NCBI GenBank assembly: GCA_964485405.1
Contig: CAZAJG010000017.1
Coordinates: 9,505 to 73,504 of the forward strand
Direction of reading: 5' to 3'
From: CAKZNE01 sp964485405
GTDB lineage: Bacteria; Bacteroidota; Bacteroidia; Flavobacteriales; Schleiferiaceae
DNA length: 64,000 nt
The notes beneath the pieces are model-generated. The model was not told where the DNA came from. It did not search any database and saw nothing but the letters and a program-made list of their open reading frames with translations. The position numbers were made by a program, and so were the translations under genes. Positions 27,221 through 37,607 of this stretch are shown here, one piece after another. Numbering within the stretch: position 1 is the first letter of the stretch; each line of letters begins with the position of its first letter.

Positions 27221-28174
27221 TTACACCAACTCTTTGATGATATCTCCTATTTTGATGCCTTCGGCTTCAGCTTTGTAGTTTTTAACGATTCTATGTCTTA
27301 AAATAGGCTCTGCCACAGCTAATACATTCTCCTTATCAGGAGAATACTTTCCATTTAAAACAGCATGTGCTTTAGCCCCTAAAACGAGATACTGAGAGGC
27401 TCTAGGACCTGCTCCCCATGCTATGTAATCTTTTGTAATTGCTTTGGCCTTTTCACTATCCGGACGGGTTGCACTCGCTAGTGAAACTGCAAAGTCATAA
27501 ATATTATCGTTAACTGGAATTTTTCTGATCAGTTGTTGAAACTCAATGATCTCTTCTATGCTTAGTACCTTATTTACTTCATTGGAAGCATTACCGGTAG
27601 TATTCTTAACTATAGAAAGCTCCTCCTCAAATGTAGGATAGCCTACTTCTATATTAAACATAAACCTATCCAACTGTGCCTCTGGTAATGGATATGTACC
27701 TTCCTGTTCAATTGGGTTTTGAGTGGCTAAAACAAAAAACGGATCCGCCATTTTATAGGTAGTTCCCGCTGCTGTAACGGATTTCTCCTGCATAGCTTCG
27801 AGCAATGCGGATTGTGTTTTTGGAGGAGTCCGGTTAATCTCATCAGCCAGAATAATATTCGCAAACAGAGGACCTTTTATAAACTTAAAGTTTCTGTTTT
27901 CATCCAGTATCTCAGCTCCAACAATATCCGAAGGCATAAGATCTGGGGTAAACTGAATACGATTAAAACTAAACCCTAAAGCTTCAGCTGTTGTATTCAC
28001 CAAAAGGGTTTTGGCCAAACCAGGAACACCCACTAAAAGAGAGTGGCCTTTGCAAAGTATGGAGAGTAAAAGCAAATCCACTACTTGCTCTTGCCCTACG
28101 ATTACTTTACCAATTTCATTTTTTAAAATCTGGTACTTTTCTCCTAAGCGCTTAACTGCTTGTACATCATCCAT
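27221..28174 (-). CDS. MoxR-family AAA+ ATPase
   Basis: 317 residues. Walker A is GVPGLAKT, Walker B IILADEINR, and the typical FNRIQFTPDLMPSDIVG and ATQNPIEQEGTYPLPEAQLDRFMF segments follow. MoxR ATPases act as chaperones, often with VWA-domain proteins of an aerotolerance-type cluster, but no VWA gene is adjacent. Here it is the last gene of a periplasmic-chaperone group, starting 3 bp after the SurA-like gene, so it may act on envelope maturation. Confidence 0.92.
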   Translation of the reverse strand: MDDVQAVKRLGEKYQILKNEIGKVIVGQEQVVDLLLLSILCKGHSLLVGVPGLAKTLLVNTTAEALGFSFNRIQFTPDLMPSDIVGAEILDENRNFKFIKGPLFANIILADEINRTPPKTQSALLEAMQEKSVTAAGTTYKMADPFFVLATQNPIEQEGTYPLPEAQLDRFMFNIEVGYPTFEEELSIVKNTTGNASNEVNKVLSIEEIIEFQQLIRKIPVNDNIYDFAVSLASATRPDSEKAKAITKDYIAWGAGPRASQYLVLGAKAHAVLNGKYSPDKENVLAVAEPILRHRIVKNYKAEAEGIKIGDIIKELV

Positions 28175-28177
28175 ATT

Positions 28178-29533
28178 TTATTCTAAGTATTGTGATTTTT
28201 TCACCCAGCCTCTGTCAAAGCTGCATTGGAAATATTCGTTGTTCACTCTTACGTATGTCGTTCTCAACTTTTCCTCGATCCAACTCTGTGTGGCATCGTT
28301 TTTCTTCTCCTGAAGAGCTACATTTTGTATGATCTGGTAATCTGTTTTTAGATCCGCACGATGGGGTTGTGTTTTATTTAGAAGCTTGATTAGTTTAAAA
28401 CCTTCTTTCCCATCTGGTGTTCTAAAGAAAATAGGTTCTGAGATACGTCCTAAATCCAGTTGCTCTGTAGCATAAAATATTTCTCTATCCAACTGACCTG
28501 TCTCCCATCTACTATCTCCACTTTGGGGGTTCATTACCACTCCTCCATTTTGTTTAGAATTCTCATCCTCTGAGTTGTCTCTTGCTGCTTGTTTAAAGTC
28601 TGTTTTCTTGTCCAAAATTCGTGTTCTCACACTATCCATATATTTCTTTGAATCTTGGAGATTATCTTGAGAAATTTGTGGTCTTATCAGTATATGCCTC
28701 AAATCTAACTCTTCACCTCTTCTTTTTTGAAGTTGTACAATGTGATAGCCGTATTCAGTAAGGAAAGGTTCTGATATTTCTCCTGTTGATAGGTTAAAGG
28801 CAACGGCTTCAAACTCTTTTACAAACTGCCCACGTTTAATCCCTTTATATTCTCCACCCGCTTTTGCAGAACCTGGATCATCCGAATAAAGCACCGCCAT
28901 GGTGCTGAAGGATGAGCCATCCTCAATTCGCTTTCTTAAGTCATTTAAGCGATCAATAGCATCTTGCTTTGCTTCTTTACTTACCACAGGGTACTTGATG
29001 ATCTGAGCGTATTCAATTTGCGAGTTGATTAAGGGAAGGCTATCTTCTGGAATAGCTTTGTAAAAGGCTCTTACTTCAGAAGGGGTGATTTTAACATCTC
29101 CCGTAATTTGACCCAACATTTTTTGAGCAATCATTTGATTCTCGATATAAGGTTTCATTTCTTCCTTAATCTCAAGTACTGATTTTTTATAGTACTGTTC
29201 TAGCTTAGCTGTACTTCCAATCTGTTGCGCAAATACTTGAATTCTTCTGTCAATAGCCAAATCAACCTCTTCCGGTGTTACCACAATACTGTCTAAATCT
29301 GCTTGATTTAGCAAAAGCTTTTCAAACAATAAATCTTCAAATATTTGACATCTATCCACTTTGCTTCCTTCAGCTAGTGCTTGCCTTTTCATATTATCAT
29401 ACTGACTGTCTACATCTGATTTTAAAACGATGTTTTTACCTACAACAGCCACCACTCCATCAATAATTCCAGATTGTCCTTGAACCAAATGAAAGCATGA
29501 AATTAAAACGATGGATAATAGAATCTTTCTCAT
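28178..29533 (-). CDS. surA: SurA-like periplasmic peptidyl-prolyl isomerase
   Basis: 451 residues. Signal peptide MRKILLSIVLISCFHLVQGQ, then the SurA N-terminal chaperone module (IIDGVVAVVGKNIVLKSDVD..., FEDLLFEKLLLNQAD), and two parvulin domains: about residues 170-275 (AQIIKYPVV..., SDDPGSAKAGGEYKGI, GYHIVQLQKRRGE) and about 280-385 (LRHILIRPQIS, DNSEDENSKQNGGVV). It escorts outer-membrane proteins to the BAM machinery. It lies 4 bp after the lipoprotein gene. Confidence 0.92.
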   Translation of the reverse strand: MRKILLSIVLISCFHLVQGQSGIIDGVVAVVGKNIVLKSDVDSQYDNMKRQALAEGSKVDRCQIFEDLLFEKLLLNQADLDSIVVTPEEVDLAIDRRIQVFAQQIGSTAKLEQYYKKSVLEIKEEMKPYIENQMIAQKMLGQITGDVKITPSEVRAFYKAIPEDSLPLINSQIEYAQIIKYPVVSKEAKQDAIDRLNDLRKRIEDGSSFSTMAVLYSDDPGSAKAGGEYKGIKRGQFVKEFEAVAFNLSTGEISEPFLTEYGYHIVQLQKRRGEELDLRHILIRPQISQDNLQDSKKYMDSVRTRILDKKTDFKQAARDNSEDENSKQNGGVVMNPQSGDSRWETGQLDREIFYATEQLDLGRISEPIFFRTPDGKEGFKLIKLLNKTQPHRADLKTDYQIIQNVALQEKKNDATQSWIEEKLRTTYVRVNNEYFQCSFDRGWVKKSQYLE

Positions 29534-29537
29534 TTAT

Positions 29538-30416
29538 CTAATAGGTTTCGAATTCTTTTCTCTTCAACGCATCTTCTAGCAAATTCTTTTCCAAATTGGC
29601 TAATAGTTGCAATTTCTTTTTGTTCATCAATATATTTTTGATCAAATCTTGTACATAGGAAAGCGGTGCCTTTTCTCCTTTCAACTTAAAATCATTGATC
29701 TTGAGTAAAGATACTTTAACGGAATCAGAAAATTCTGATAAATTATTCTGTGTCAAATACTGCTTTTGATTCAAATCACCTTCTAAACCGGGAACTTTAG
29801 TTATGATCTGATCAAAGCTTACCCAAACTGAATCCTCATAAAATGCTCTTGCATATTTTAAGCTGTAGTTTCGTAGATTTTCAACATCTTCTGGCTCTTC
29901 TGAACCAAACCATTTTTTAGCCTCCTTCAACTTAGGTGCATTCGAACCAATTATCACATAAGATGCTTTGACAATATTTTCTCTGAGGAGAAAGTTATCC
30001 TGAGCATCTTCGTAATAGCTTGCTATTTCTTGAGGGGTTATACTTGTATCTAAATTTTGCCTGAGAAACTCCTCTTGATAAGCAAATTTTAATAAATCAT
30101 TTCTGTACTTTAAAATTTGCTCATCAAAAGCTTTTTGATCTTCATTCAGGTTGTACTCTGCTTTATAAAGCATGAGTTGGCTTTTAGCCCAAACGTTTAT
30201 GTAATTCTGTATAAATGCAAGGCTATCCGCTGAGGAAATACTTTCATTCGGTAAAATATCTTCTAAATCACTTTCATACAAGTAGCGATCATACACCCTT
30301 GCCAAAGGCTTCCCTTTTTCGTCTTCTCCTGAATTGCCAAAGAAACTACAGCCTCCTAAAGTGATAACAAGTACACAAAAGGAAAAGTAAAATGTAAATG
30401 AATGTTTAACCTTCAA
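29538..30416 (-). CDS. SurA-N-like chaperone lipoprotein without PPIase domain
   Basis: 292 residues. The signal ends in LGGC, a good lipobox. The body (ARVYDRYLYESDLEDILP..., FIQNYINVWAKSQLMLYKAEYNL, FDEQILKYRNDLLKFAYQEEFLRQNLDTSITPQEIASYYEDAQDNFLL) follows the SurA/PpiD N-terminal helical chaperone pattern, but no parvulin domain with its HI/GYHI motifs can be found. It is flanked in the same operon by two real parvulin proteins and overlaps the upstream one by 11 bp, so it is probably a membrane-anchored, non-catalytic partner. Confidence 0.8.
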   Translation of the reverse strand: MKVKHSFTFYFSFCVLVITLGGCSFFGNSGEDEKGKPLARVYDRYLYESDLEDILPNESISSADSLAFIQNYINVWAKSQLMLYKAEYNLNEDQKAFDEQILKYRNDLLKFAYQEEFLRQNLDTSITPQEIASYYEDAQDNFLLRENIVKASYVIIGSNAPKLKEAKKWFGSEEPEDVENLRNYSLKYARAFYEDSVWVSFDQIITKVPGLEGDLNQKQYLTQNNLSEFSDSVKVSLLKINDFKLKGEKAPLSYVQDLIKNILMNKKKLQLLANLEKNLLEDALKRKEFETY

Positions 30417-32379
30417 CTTCCAACACCTCTATAACCTCCTCAAGGACCTCCTTGTTTAGGTTGATTTTGTATTGAGTTTTAAGATCGTTTATCCACTCTT
30501 GTTCTAGATAGTTTTGAAACTCACTGATAATTAAGCCTCTTGCCTCTTCTAAGGTTTTGGGAGAAGGCTGCATAATTTCATTTACTTGAGCGAGATAAAA
30601 TCTTTCATTTTTCTCAACGATATCACTCAAGCCTACTTCTAGATCATTTTCCTTTAGCAAGTCTTTTTCTTTCGTTTCAAATAATCCAGACTCCAGTTTT
30701 ACATTTAATTCTGAGTCCTTATTTAACTTGGCTTCTATCTCTTCAATACTCTTTCCCTTTTTTAGCATTTTTCTAGCCTTTTTAGCTAGTTTAGATGATG
30801 CAGCATCAACCAATATGGCTCTGTAACGAGTATCCCAAAGAAATTTATTCTTGTTCGCTTCATAATACCTCTCTAAACCTACAGAGTCTGTTACCGATTT
30901 CTTCCAAACTCTTTTTTCTGTTAGATCAAAAAGGAGAATTCCTTCATAATACTCTCTAGAAAGCATCTTAAATTCTGGGTACTTGGACTCAAGTTGCGTT
31001 TTTTCGTAAGCTATTAATTTGGCTTGAGTAAAAGCATCGTACGCCTTTTCAAGTTCTTTTCTTAGGCTTCCGCCCTTTTGCCCTTTAGATTGAGTATTTA
31101 CCAAGTAAGTGAGAAAATCACCAACCACAAATTTCTGATTTGCAAAAGCAAATAAGTCTTTATCCTTGAATTTCGCTTTTGAATCGCTATAATTCATTTG
31201 CAAATAAGAATCATCCACCTCTTTAAAAGCGAGTCTCTTATTTTTTGGGTTCTCTTTAAAACTGTATTCTTTTTTAAGCCTCTTAACAATACTCTGTTTG
31301 CTCTGTTGAGAACGCTGATCTCTTTCTACTCTATTTTTTATCTCTCTTTTCTTTTGATCAAACGCATCCAACTTGTGACCTTCAACAAGCTTAATAATAT
31401 GCCAGCCAATTGGCGTTTTTACCGGTTCCGTATAGTCTCCTACATTTTTCAAAGCAAAAGCCGCCTCCTCAAATTGAGGAAACATCTTATTAATTCCAAA
31501 CGGTTGTAGATTTCCACCTCTTTGAACTGTAGATTTATCTTCGCTGTAACGTTTTACTAAATCCTCAAAAGCCTCTCCACCTTTGAGTTGCTCATATATC
31601 TCAAAGATCTTTCTCTTTGCAGCTGCTTTTTGCTCCTCTGTTGATTTATCATTATCAACCAACATAATATGAGCAGTAACAATAGTCCCCCTTGCCGGTC
31701 TCTGATCCGTCTTTTTAACAATATGATAGCCAAAACGTGTTTTTATTGGCTCTGAGATTTCTCCTAATTCTAAGTTGTAAGCAGCCGATTCAAATGGATA
31801 AACCATTCCAAAAACGGTGAAATAACCTAGATCTCCTCCTTTAACGGCAGAATAGCTATCCGCAGAGTACTCTTTTGCTACGTCTTCAAACTTTTCGCCA
31901 TTCTCAATTCTCTTTTTGAGCGTCTTAATCTTAGCTAGAGCTTTTTCCTTATCCATATCTTCCGCATCATCAGGAGCGGAAAGCATAATATGAGATGCTC
32001 TCACATCATACTTCATTCTATCATAAGCTTCCTTTATCAACTCTTCTGTAACATCCCTGTCGGACAAATAAGGTTTAGCCAATTGATTTCGATAGGAGTA
32101 ATATTCTCTTTTGAACGATTTAGTGGTATCCATACCCAGTGCTTTTGCCTCGTGCACTTTAAGTTTGAAGTTTTGATACAGATCTAAATATTCTCTTGCT
32201 GTTTTAGGGTCAATATCTTCTCCCAGGTTTCTATTTTTATTGTATACAGCAATATACTCTTCTGCGGTTACCGTATCCTGTTCTACAGTAAATAGAACCT
32301 TATTATTTAGTTCTTGAGCAGAAACTAGGTTCGTGAATAAAACGGATAAAAAAACGATAGAAATTTTCTTCATTTTCAA
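30406..32379 (-). CDS. PpiD/SurA-like isomerase with two parvulin domains
   Basis: 657 residues. Signal peptide MKMKKISIVFLSVLFTNLVSAQ, an N-terminal chaperone segment, parvulin 1 at about residues 125-230 (VRASHIMLSAP, SADSYSAVKGGDLGYFTVFGMVYPFE, FGYHIVKKTDQRPARG), parvulin 2 at about 232-340 (VTAHIMLVDNDK, SEDKSTVQRGGNLQPFG, IGWHIIKLVEG), and a long helical C-terminal part. It lacks PpiD's transmembrane anchor, so it is a soluble periplasmic folding factor. It heads the chaperone trio 38 bp after guaB. Confidence 0.9.
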   Translation of the reverse strand: MKMKKISIVFLSVLFTNLVSAQELNNKVLFTVEQDTVTAEEYIAVYNKNRNLGEDIDPKTAREYLDLYQNFKLKVHEAKALGMDTTKSFKREYYSYRNQLAKPYLSDRDVTEELIKEAYDRMKYDVRASHIMLSAPDDAEDMDKEKALAKIKTLKKRIENGEKFEDVAKEYSADSYSAVKGGDLGYFTVFGMVYPFESAAYNLELGEISEPIKTRFGYHIVKKTDQRPARGTIVTAHIMLVDNDKSTEEQKAAAKRKIFEIYEQLKGGEAFEDLVKRYSEDKSTVQRGGNLQPFGINKMFPQFEEAAFALKNVGDYTEPVKTPIGWHIIKLVEGHKLDAFDQKKREIKNRVERDQRSQQSKQSIVKRLKKEYSFKENPKNKRLAFKEVDDSYLQMNYSDSKAKFKDKDLFAFANQKFVVGDFLTYLVNTQSKGQKGGSLRKELEKAYDAFTQAKLIAYEKTQLESKYPEFKMLSREYYEGILLFDLTEKRVWKKSVTDSVGLERYYEANKNKFLWDTRYRAILVDAASSKLAKKARKMLKKGKSIEEIEAKLNKDSELNVKLESGLFETKEKDLLKENDLEVGLSDIVEKNERFYLAQVNEIMQPSPKTLEEARGLIISEFQNYLEQEWINDLKTQYKINLNKEVLEEVIEVLEVEG

Positions 32380-32417
32380 TATTTCAATATTTGATTATGC
32401 AAACTACTAGAAAAATA

Positions 32418-33893
32418 TTACTTACGACTATAGTTTGGAGCTTCTCTGGTTATTTGAACATCGTGTGGATGACTTTCTACGACTCCTGCACTTGTAATTC
32501 GAACAAATTGAGCTTTTGTCTTTAGCGCCTCTACATCTTTGGCTCCACAATAACCCATTCCTGCCCTTAAACCTCCAATAAACTGATACATAACTTCACT
32601 TACATTTCCTTTGTAAGGAACTCTACCAACTATTCCTTCTGGAACAAGCTTCTTTATATCATCTTCAACATCTTGGAAGTAACGGTCTTTCGATCCTTTG
32701 TCCATTGCCTCAATAGACCCCATACCTCGGTAAGTTTTATACTTTCTACCTTCATAGATGATCGTTTCTCCAGGTGCCTCTTTTGTTCCTGCCAGCATAG
32801 ATCCTAACATAACGCTATCTGCTCCAGCGGCAACTGCCTTAACTATATCTCCAGTAAAGCGAATTCCTCCATCCGCTATTATAGGCACATCTGTATGACC
32901 GATTCCTTTGGCAACCTCCATAATAGCAGAAAGCTGAGGGTATCCCACTCCTGCAACTACTCTGGTGGTACAAATAGAACCCGGACCAATACCTACCTTC
33001 ACCGCATCCGCGCCTGCATCTGCTAGATATTTTGCCGCGTTTGCTGTTGCTATATTACCAACTACCACATCTAGGCTAGGGAAATGTCCTTTTACATTGT
33101 TTAAGGCATCAACTACCCCTTTGGTATGTCCATGAGCTGTATCGATGATTACTGCGTCTACATTGGAGTCAACTAAAGCGGTTACTCTTTCTAATAAATC
33201 ACCTGTAACTCCAACAGCGGCAGCCACTCTTAATCGCCCATAAGTATCCTTACAGGAATTTGGTTTTATTTTTAGTTTGATAATATCTCTGTAGGTAATT
33301 AACCCAATAAGCGTATTATCCTTTTTTACAACGGGTAGCTTCTCTATTTTATGGTTTTGGAGTATTACCTCTGCTTCTTGAAGAGAGGTGTTTTGATGGG
33401 TTGTAACCAAGTTCTCCTTGGTCATGATCTCATAAAGAGATCGATCATCATCTTTCTCAAAACGTAAATCTCGGTTGGTAACAATTCCAACTAGCTTTTT
33501 ATCATCATCAATGATGGGTATACCTCCAATTCCAAAATCAGACATCATTTTTTTGGCATCACCAACCTGCGCATTTTCGGGAAGCGTTACAGGGTCTAAA
33601 ATCATTCCGCTCTCCGCACGCTTTACGTTCCTAACTTCTATTGCTTGTTGTTCAATAGTCATGTTTTTATGTAGAACACCAATACCACCATCCTGCGCTA
33701 TCGCAATAGCCATCGAAGATTCCGTAACGGTATCCATCGCAGCCGAAACAATGGGTGTTTTAAGCTTGATGTTACGCGTAAAATTGGTAAATAAATTTAC
33801 GTCTCTAGGAAGAACTTCCGAAAAAGCCGGAACCAAAAGGACATCATCGTAGGTGAGGGCTTCACCAAGAACTTTATCAGTAATCGAAGGCAT
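32418..33893 (-). CDS. guaB: Inosine-5'-monophosphate dehydrogenase
   Basis: 491 residues from the ATG at 33893; a TTG 12 bp further up adds four residues with no support. The TIM barrel begins ALTYDDVLLVPAFSEVLP, with two CBS domains at about residues 95-210 (VGIVTNRDLRF, LIGLITYRDII). The catalytic Cys308 is in GPGSICTTR, and the flap region has MGSIEAM. It oxidises IMP to XMP with NAD in guanine synthesis. A strong terminator upstream at 33968-34003 separates it from the T9SS cargo genes. Confidence 0.97.
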   Translation of the reverse strand: MPSITDKVLGEALTYDDVLLVPAFSEVLPRDVNLFTNFTRNIKLKTPIVSAAMDTVTESSMAIAIAQDGGIGVLHKNMTIEQQAIEVRNVKRAESGMILDPVTLPENAQVGDAKKMMSDFGIGGIPIIDDDKKLVGIVTNRDLRFEKDDDRSLYEIMTKENLVTTHQNTSLQEAEVILQNHKIEKLPVVKKDNTLIGLITYRDIIKLKIKPNSCKDTYGRLRVAAAVGVTGDLLERVTALVDSNVDAVIIDTAHGHTKGVVDALNNVKGHFPSLDVVVGNIATANAAKYLADAGADAVKVGIGPGSICTTRVVAGVGYPQLSAIMEVAKGIGHTDVPIIADGGIRFTGDIVKAVAAGADSVMLGSMLAGTKEAPGETIIYEGRKYKTYRGMGSIEAMDKGSKDRYFQDVEDDIKKLVPEGIVGRVPYKGNVSEVMYQFIGGLRAGMGYCGAKDVEALKTKAQFVRITSAGVVESHPHDVQITREAPNYSRK

Positions 33894-33967
33894 GAGAGAA
33901 AGCAATTTTAGTTAAAAATTGCACGCGAAATTAAGAATAATTAATGAGTTTATATCTGAATATTTAT

Positions 33968-34003
33968 AAAGAAGCCCTTTCAAATGATTGAAAGGGCTTC
34001 TTT
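33968..34003 (-). terminator. Strong hairpin terminator after the 34028 cargo gene
   Basis: AAAGAAGCCCTTTCAA pairs perfectly (16 bp) with its complement across the loop ATGA. It ends the minus-strand transcript of the cargo gene at 34028-37454, 25 bp after its stop. Confidence 0.85.
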
Positions 34004-34027
34004 ACCTATGTTTATTTTATATAAGCC

Positions 34028-37000
34028 TTAATTCACTAGGGTAAAAGTTCCTCTTTCTTCTTGAGTAACATCTTCTATAGTAGAGAATTTTAGGAAGTAT
34101 ACATATACTCCGGTAGGAGCAACTTCTCCTCCATCAACCTTACCATCCCAGAATTCAGTTGGATCCTCTGTTCTAAACATTACCGCACCCCATCTATTGA
34201 GTACGTAGAAATCATATTCTTGAATGTCTTCAAATCTTAAACTAGGGCCAAAAGTTCTATTCACTTCAACATCACTACCTGGTCTAAAGGCAGTAGGTAC
34301 ATATACTCTTACCTTTTGATTCTTACAAACCTGATTAGATAAGCTACTAAATGGCTCACCATTATCATCTACAAAACCAAGCGGGTTATTATCTTCTACC
34401 GCTTTTACATAATAACAAAACTTACCGCTTTCTTCGCCAAACTGTGCTATTTGATCTATGTAAACCGTATCCGTTCCAGCTGTTGAACCAATTAAGGAGT
34501 AATTTTGATTGTCATTTACACTTCGGTAAATCTCATATCTTCCTACTCCTCCTCCCCAATTGATGTAGGAAGGCCAGCTTAATGTGTTACTCAAATTAAC
34601 GTTGGGTGAAGTGTTCAAAACCAAATTAATAACTGATTCGGTAATCGTATCCGTTCCACCGCATAGGTTATTTGATCTTATCCGATAATAATATGTGGTT
34701 GTAGGATCTGCCGAGAAATCACTAAAATTGACTACATATGGAATTGTGGTAGGCTTAGCTACATTTCCAATTTTTTCATATATACCAAAACGTTCTGTAG
34801 ATCTTTCAATGTCAAACCCGGAAATATCCGCTTGACCATCTACGAAGGCTTTTAAGTCTATAGAACCCCTATTGTAATTATTCGTTACGTTCGCTATATA
34901 CAGGATTCTAGATTTTTGAGGTACATCCGCATCAACATAAATCGGATTTGAGGTAGATGTAAACAGACCGCTTGTATCCTCCGCCTGAACATAATACATA
35001 TATCTTGTTCCTGCCGCTAAATTAGAATGGAGATGGGAAGAATCTGTACCAGATCCAGCGAAAAGGAGTGTTGGTGGACCAAACCCAGCTCCATTATCTG
35101 CTCTTAAGTATACATTGTATTCGGCNNNNNNNNNNTCCACCATCAAAACCATTGTAATAGTTCCAGCTTAAATTCACATATCCTTCACAGGGGTTTAAAC
35201 TGGATCTCAGATTAATTGTATTGTGTGTAACCACAACCAACTCATCAGACACATTAAGACAACTATCTTTTGACACTATCTTATACTGCTCAGAGCGTTG
35301 ATCAGCCATACTACCGTCCCAAGAGTAAGGTAAAGTAAGAGTGTTGATATCTAAAGTATCTACATAGGTCCATCCATTAATTGGATCATTAAAGAGCACA
35401 AAATACTCTACCACATCATCAAAAGCTGTAGGTTGCCAACTCATCAGCATCCTACCTGTTACCGAGTCAACAGATACGCTATCGATCTTCATAATATCCG
35501 CATTCGACTTATCACTAAACACAGCTGTTTGATAAGTTGAACCTGAAACAAAACCATTTTCAGTATCCAGTACACGAATTTGATATGTAACGGTATCATC
35601 ACAGACACTTACCGTATCCACAAAAGTATAGCTATAGTTTGCCGGAACACCTGTAACCTCTGGAACCGCACCTACTAACCTCCAAGGAGTGCTAACAGTT
35701 CTTAGCCATATCTCGTAAGAGGCTATTGACGTAGATGGTAAAGGATCATGGAGAGGATTCCATGTTAAAGTTGCAATTTCACTATTTGGAGCAGGAGGCA
35801 TTACACCCATACCTAAAGTAATTAGAGAAAATGTATCACTAGGCTCAGATAGAAAATCACAGGCTCCGGTACTTTTAATCATATAAAAAGACCTATATCC
35901 TTGACTGGCTAATGAAGTAGTGGTTAAACTATCAATCTCTATTATGCTATCTAAAACAGAATATGGACCGTTGATGTTAGTTGCTGCAAAGATTTTATAG
36001 TAGTTGAAAGGAAGTCCACTATCTATAACAGCTTGATTCCAATATATACTTACATCCCCATTCGTTTCTTCAAAAATACTTGTAAGTGGGGGTGGTGTTG
36101 GATCTCCTGGAATTACATCAACAATTAACGTAGTAATAGCAACAGCGGGAGCAGGACATCCATCGTCCCTCATTTTTAATGTGAAATAGTATGTACTTGT
36201 AATACCTCCGCAACCATTGCCTAGCGTTCCTAGATGGCCACAATCAGGGGTCCAATCAAATTCAATACTATTTTGTAAACCTTGAGTAAAACCTGTTTGA
36301 GGGGCTATTGGTGTAAATTTGGCGCAAGTTCCTGAACCTAAACACCCACTACCACTAGAGAGAGGACTTGAAACCTGCAATCCTCCAGCTTCGAATGTAA
36401 TGCTTTGAGGTGTTCCATTAGGTAAAAAGTCAAAATCCTGAGCTTGAAGTTCAAACTTCAACTGATCGAATGGAAACAATTTGGTTCTATATATATTACC
36501 ATTTCTTTCAATCCATGGATAAACTGATGTATCTATTTCAGCAGATGGTTGATTGTTAACTGGACAGTCATCACGAATAGATATAGCAACATCTCTAAAC
36601 ACTTCTGCGATTAACTGACAGTCTCTCCAAGCCTGAATGGAAACACAACTAGCAAAAGAACCTTGCACTGTACCTCCAGTACCAAAACTATTTACCAACA
36701 TAGTTACCTCTCCAGAAACTCCGTCTAAAGTTATAGGTCCATTACTAGCATCTTCTGATGCATCTGGAAATGGAGCCGCATTTGAATATCCTGCGTTCCA
36801 AACGATTGGTGTACCTGCAGATTGAAGAGGAGAAGCCCAACTAAAATCAGTTGAGTCTAAATCTTTATCAGCGGCTAAGTGATTGTATGTAAAGTTATAT
36901 CCTGTACAAATTACCGGTGATCCACCTTCCGCGAAAATAGGTGAATTATCATAACAAGTGGAAAGGTTATTCGGAGCGGTTGCTCCCGGAGGAGTATAAG

Positions 37001-37454
37001 GATACATCCTTGCTCTTAAATAATATCCTCCTGTATTTGTATTCTGATTACCTCCGGGCCTACAACAGCTGCTCCAGGAAAACTCAGATCCACCTATTGC
37101 TGGAGTACCGTTAAGCGGTACGGCTCCAGAACGATAAACATATCGTTCTACAGCACCTGGTTCGCCATTAGTTGCACAGGTGATTTGATTTGCAGGGTCA
37201 TAACAATCTGGAGAAACATCTGTTTGGCTTACAAAAGGACATTGAATATTTGCCCCAAATGGATTGTTTATCGATTGCGTGGCAGTTGATAAAGGTATAC
37301 CGTTACAATCTCGGTACAATGTCAACGTGAAAATGTAGTTCCCATTACCTGAACATTCCCATGTAATCTCTCCTCCTAGTAGGTGGCTAGCGTGGGCAGA
37401 TTGGAATGTAAAAAAGAAGGTTAAGACAAATATGAACTTGCTTATTAATCTCAT
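34028..37454 (-). CDS. Giant T9SS type B cargo protein, gliding-associated C-terminus (interrupted by gap)
   Basis: Two apparent frames (start side to about 35136, and 35125 down to 34028) are one gene cut by the gap at 35126-35135, because both halves align end to end with the intact neighbour at 37608-41045. The start is the ATG at 37454: MRLISKFIFVLTFFFTFQSAHA is a signal, followed by SHLLGGEITWECSGNGNYIFTL, a conserved N-terminal module of this family. The middle has fibronectin-III-like segments (TLTWNPLHDPLPSTSIASYEIW). The end (YVPTAFRPGSDVEVNRTFGP, YDFYVLNRWGAVMFRTEDP, APTGVYVYFLKF) is the type B sorting domain that sends proteins through the type IX system to the cell surface. About 1140 residues; an adhesin role is likely but inferred. 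Confidence 0.85.
35126..35135. other. Assembly gap (10 N) splitting the 34028-37454 gene
   Basis: Ten Ns. The flanks encode parts of the same fibronectin-like repeat (SWNYYNGFDGG before, EYNVYLRADNGAGFGP after), matching the intact paralogue's NWNEYVGFPDETGGYDLFVSINNGGGFGP. By that comparison only a few residues are missing. Confidence 0.95.
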
Positions 37455-37541
37455 TCTATAAAATTTTTCTAAAAGTAACTCTAGAAATACGATAAACCAA
37501 CTCATATTGAGTAATTAATACCTTTCCGTAAGGCAAAGCTG

Positions 37542-37597
37542 GAAAAAAGAGTTCCAACGCTTCTGTCGAATGAGTAAACAGAAGATGTTGGAACTCT
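37542..37597 (-). terminator. Long-stem intrinsic terminator after the 37608 cargo gene
   Basis: On the minus strand AGAGTTCCAAC...CTTCTGT folds on itself through two stems (11 and 7 bp with a small bulge) around an 11-nt loop and is followed by TTTTTT (plus 37543-37548 are As). It lies 11 bp after the cargo gene stop and insulates the second paralogue. Confidence 0.85.
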
Positions 37598-37607
37598 GAA
37601 TTTATCT

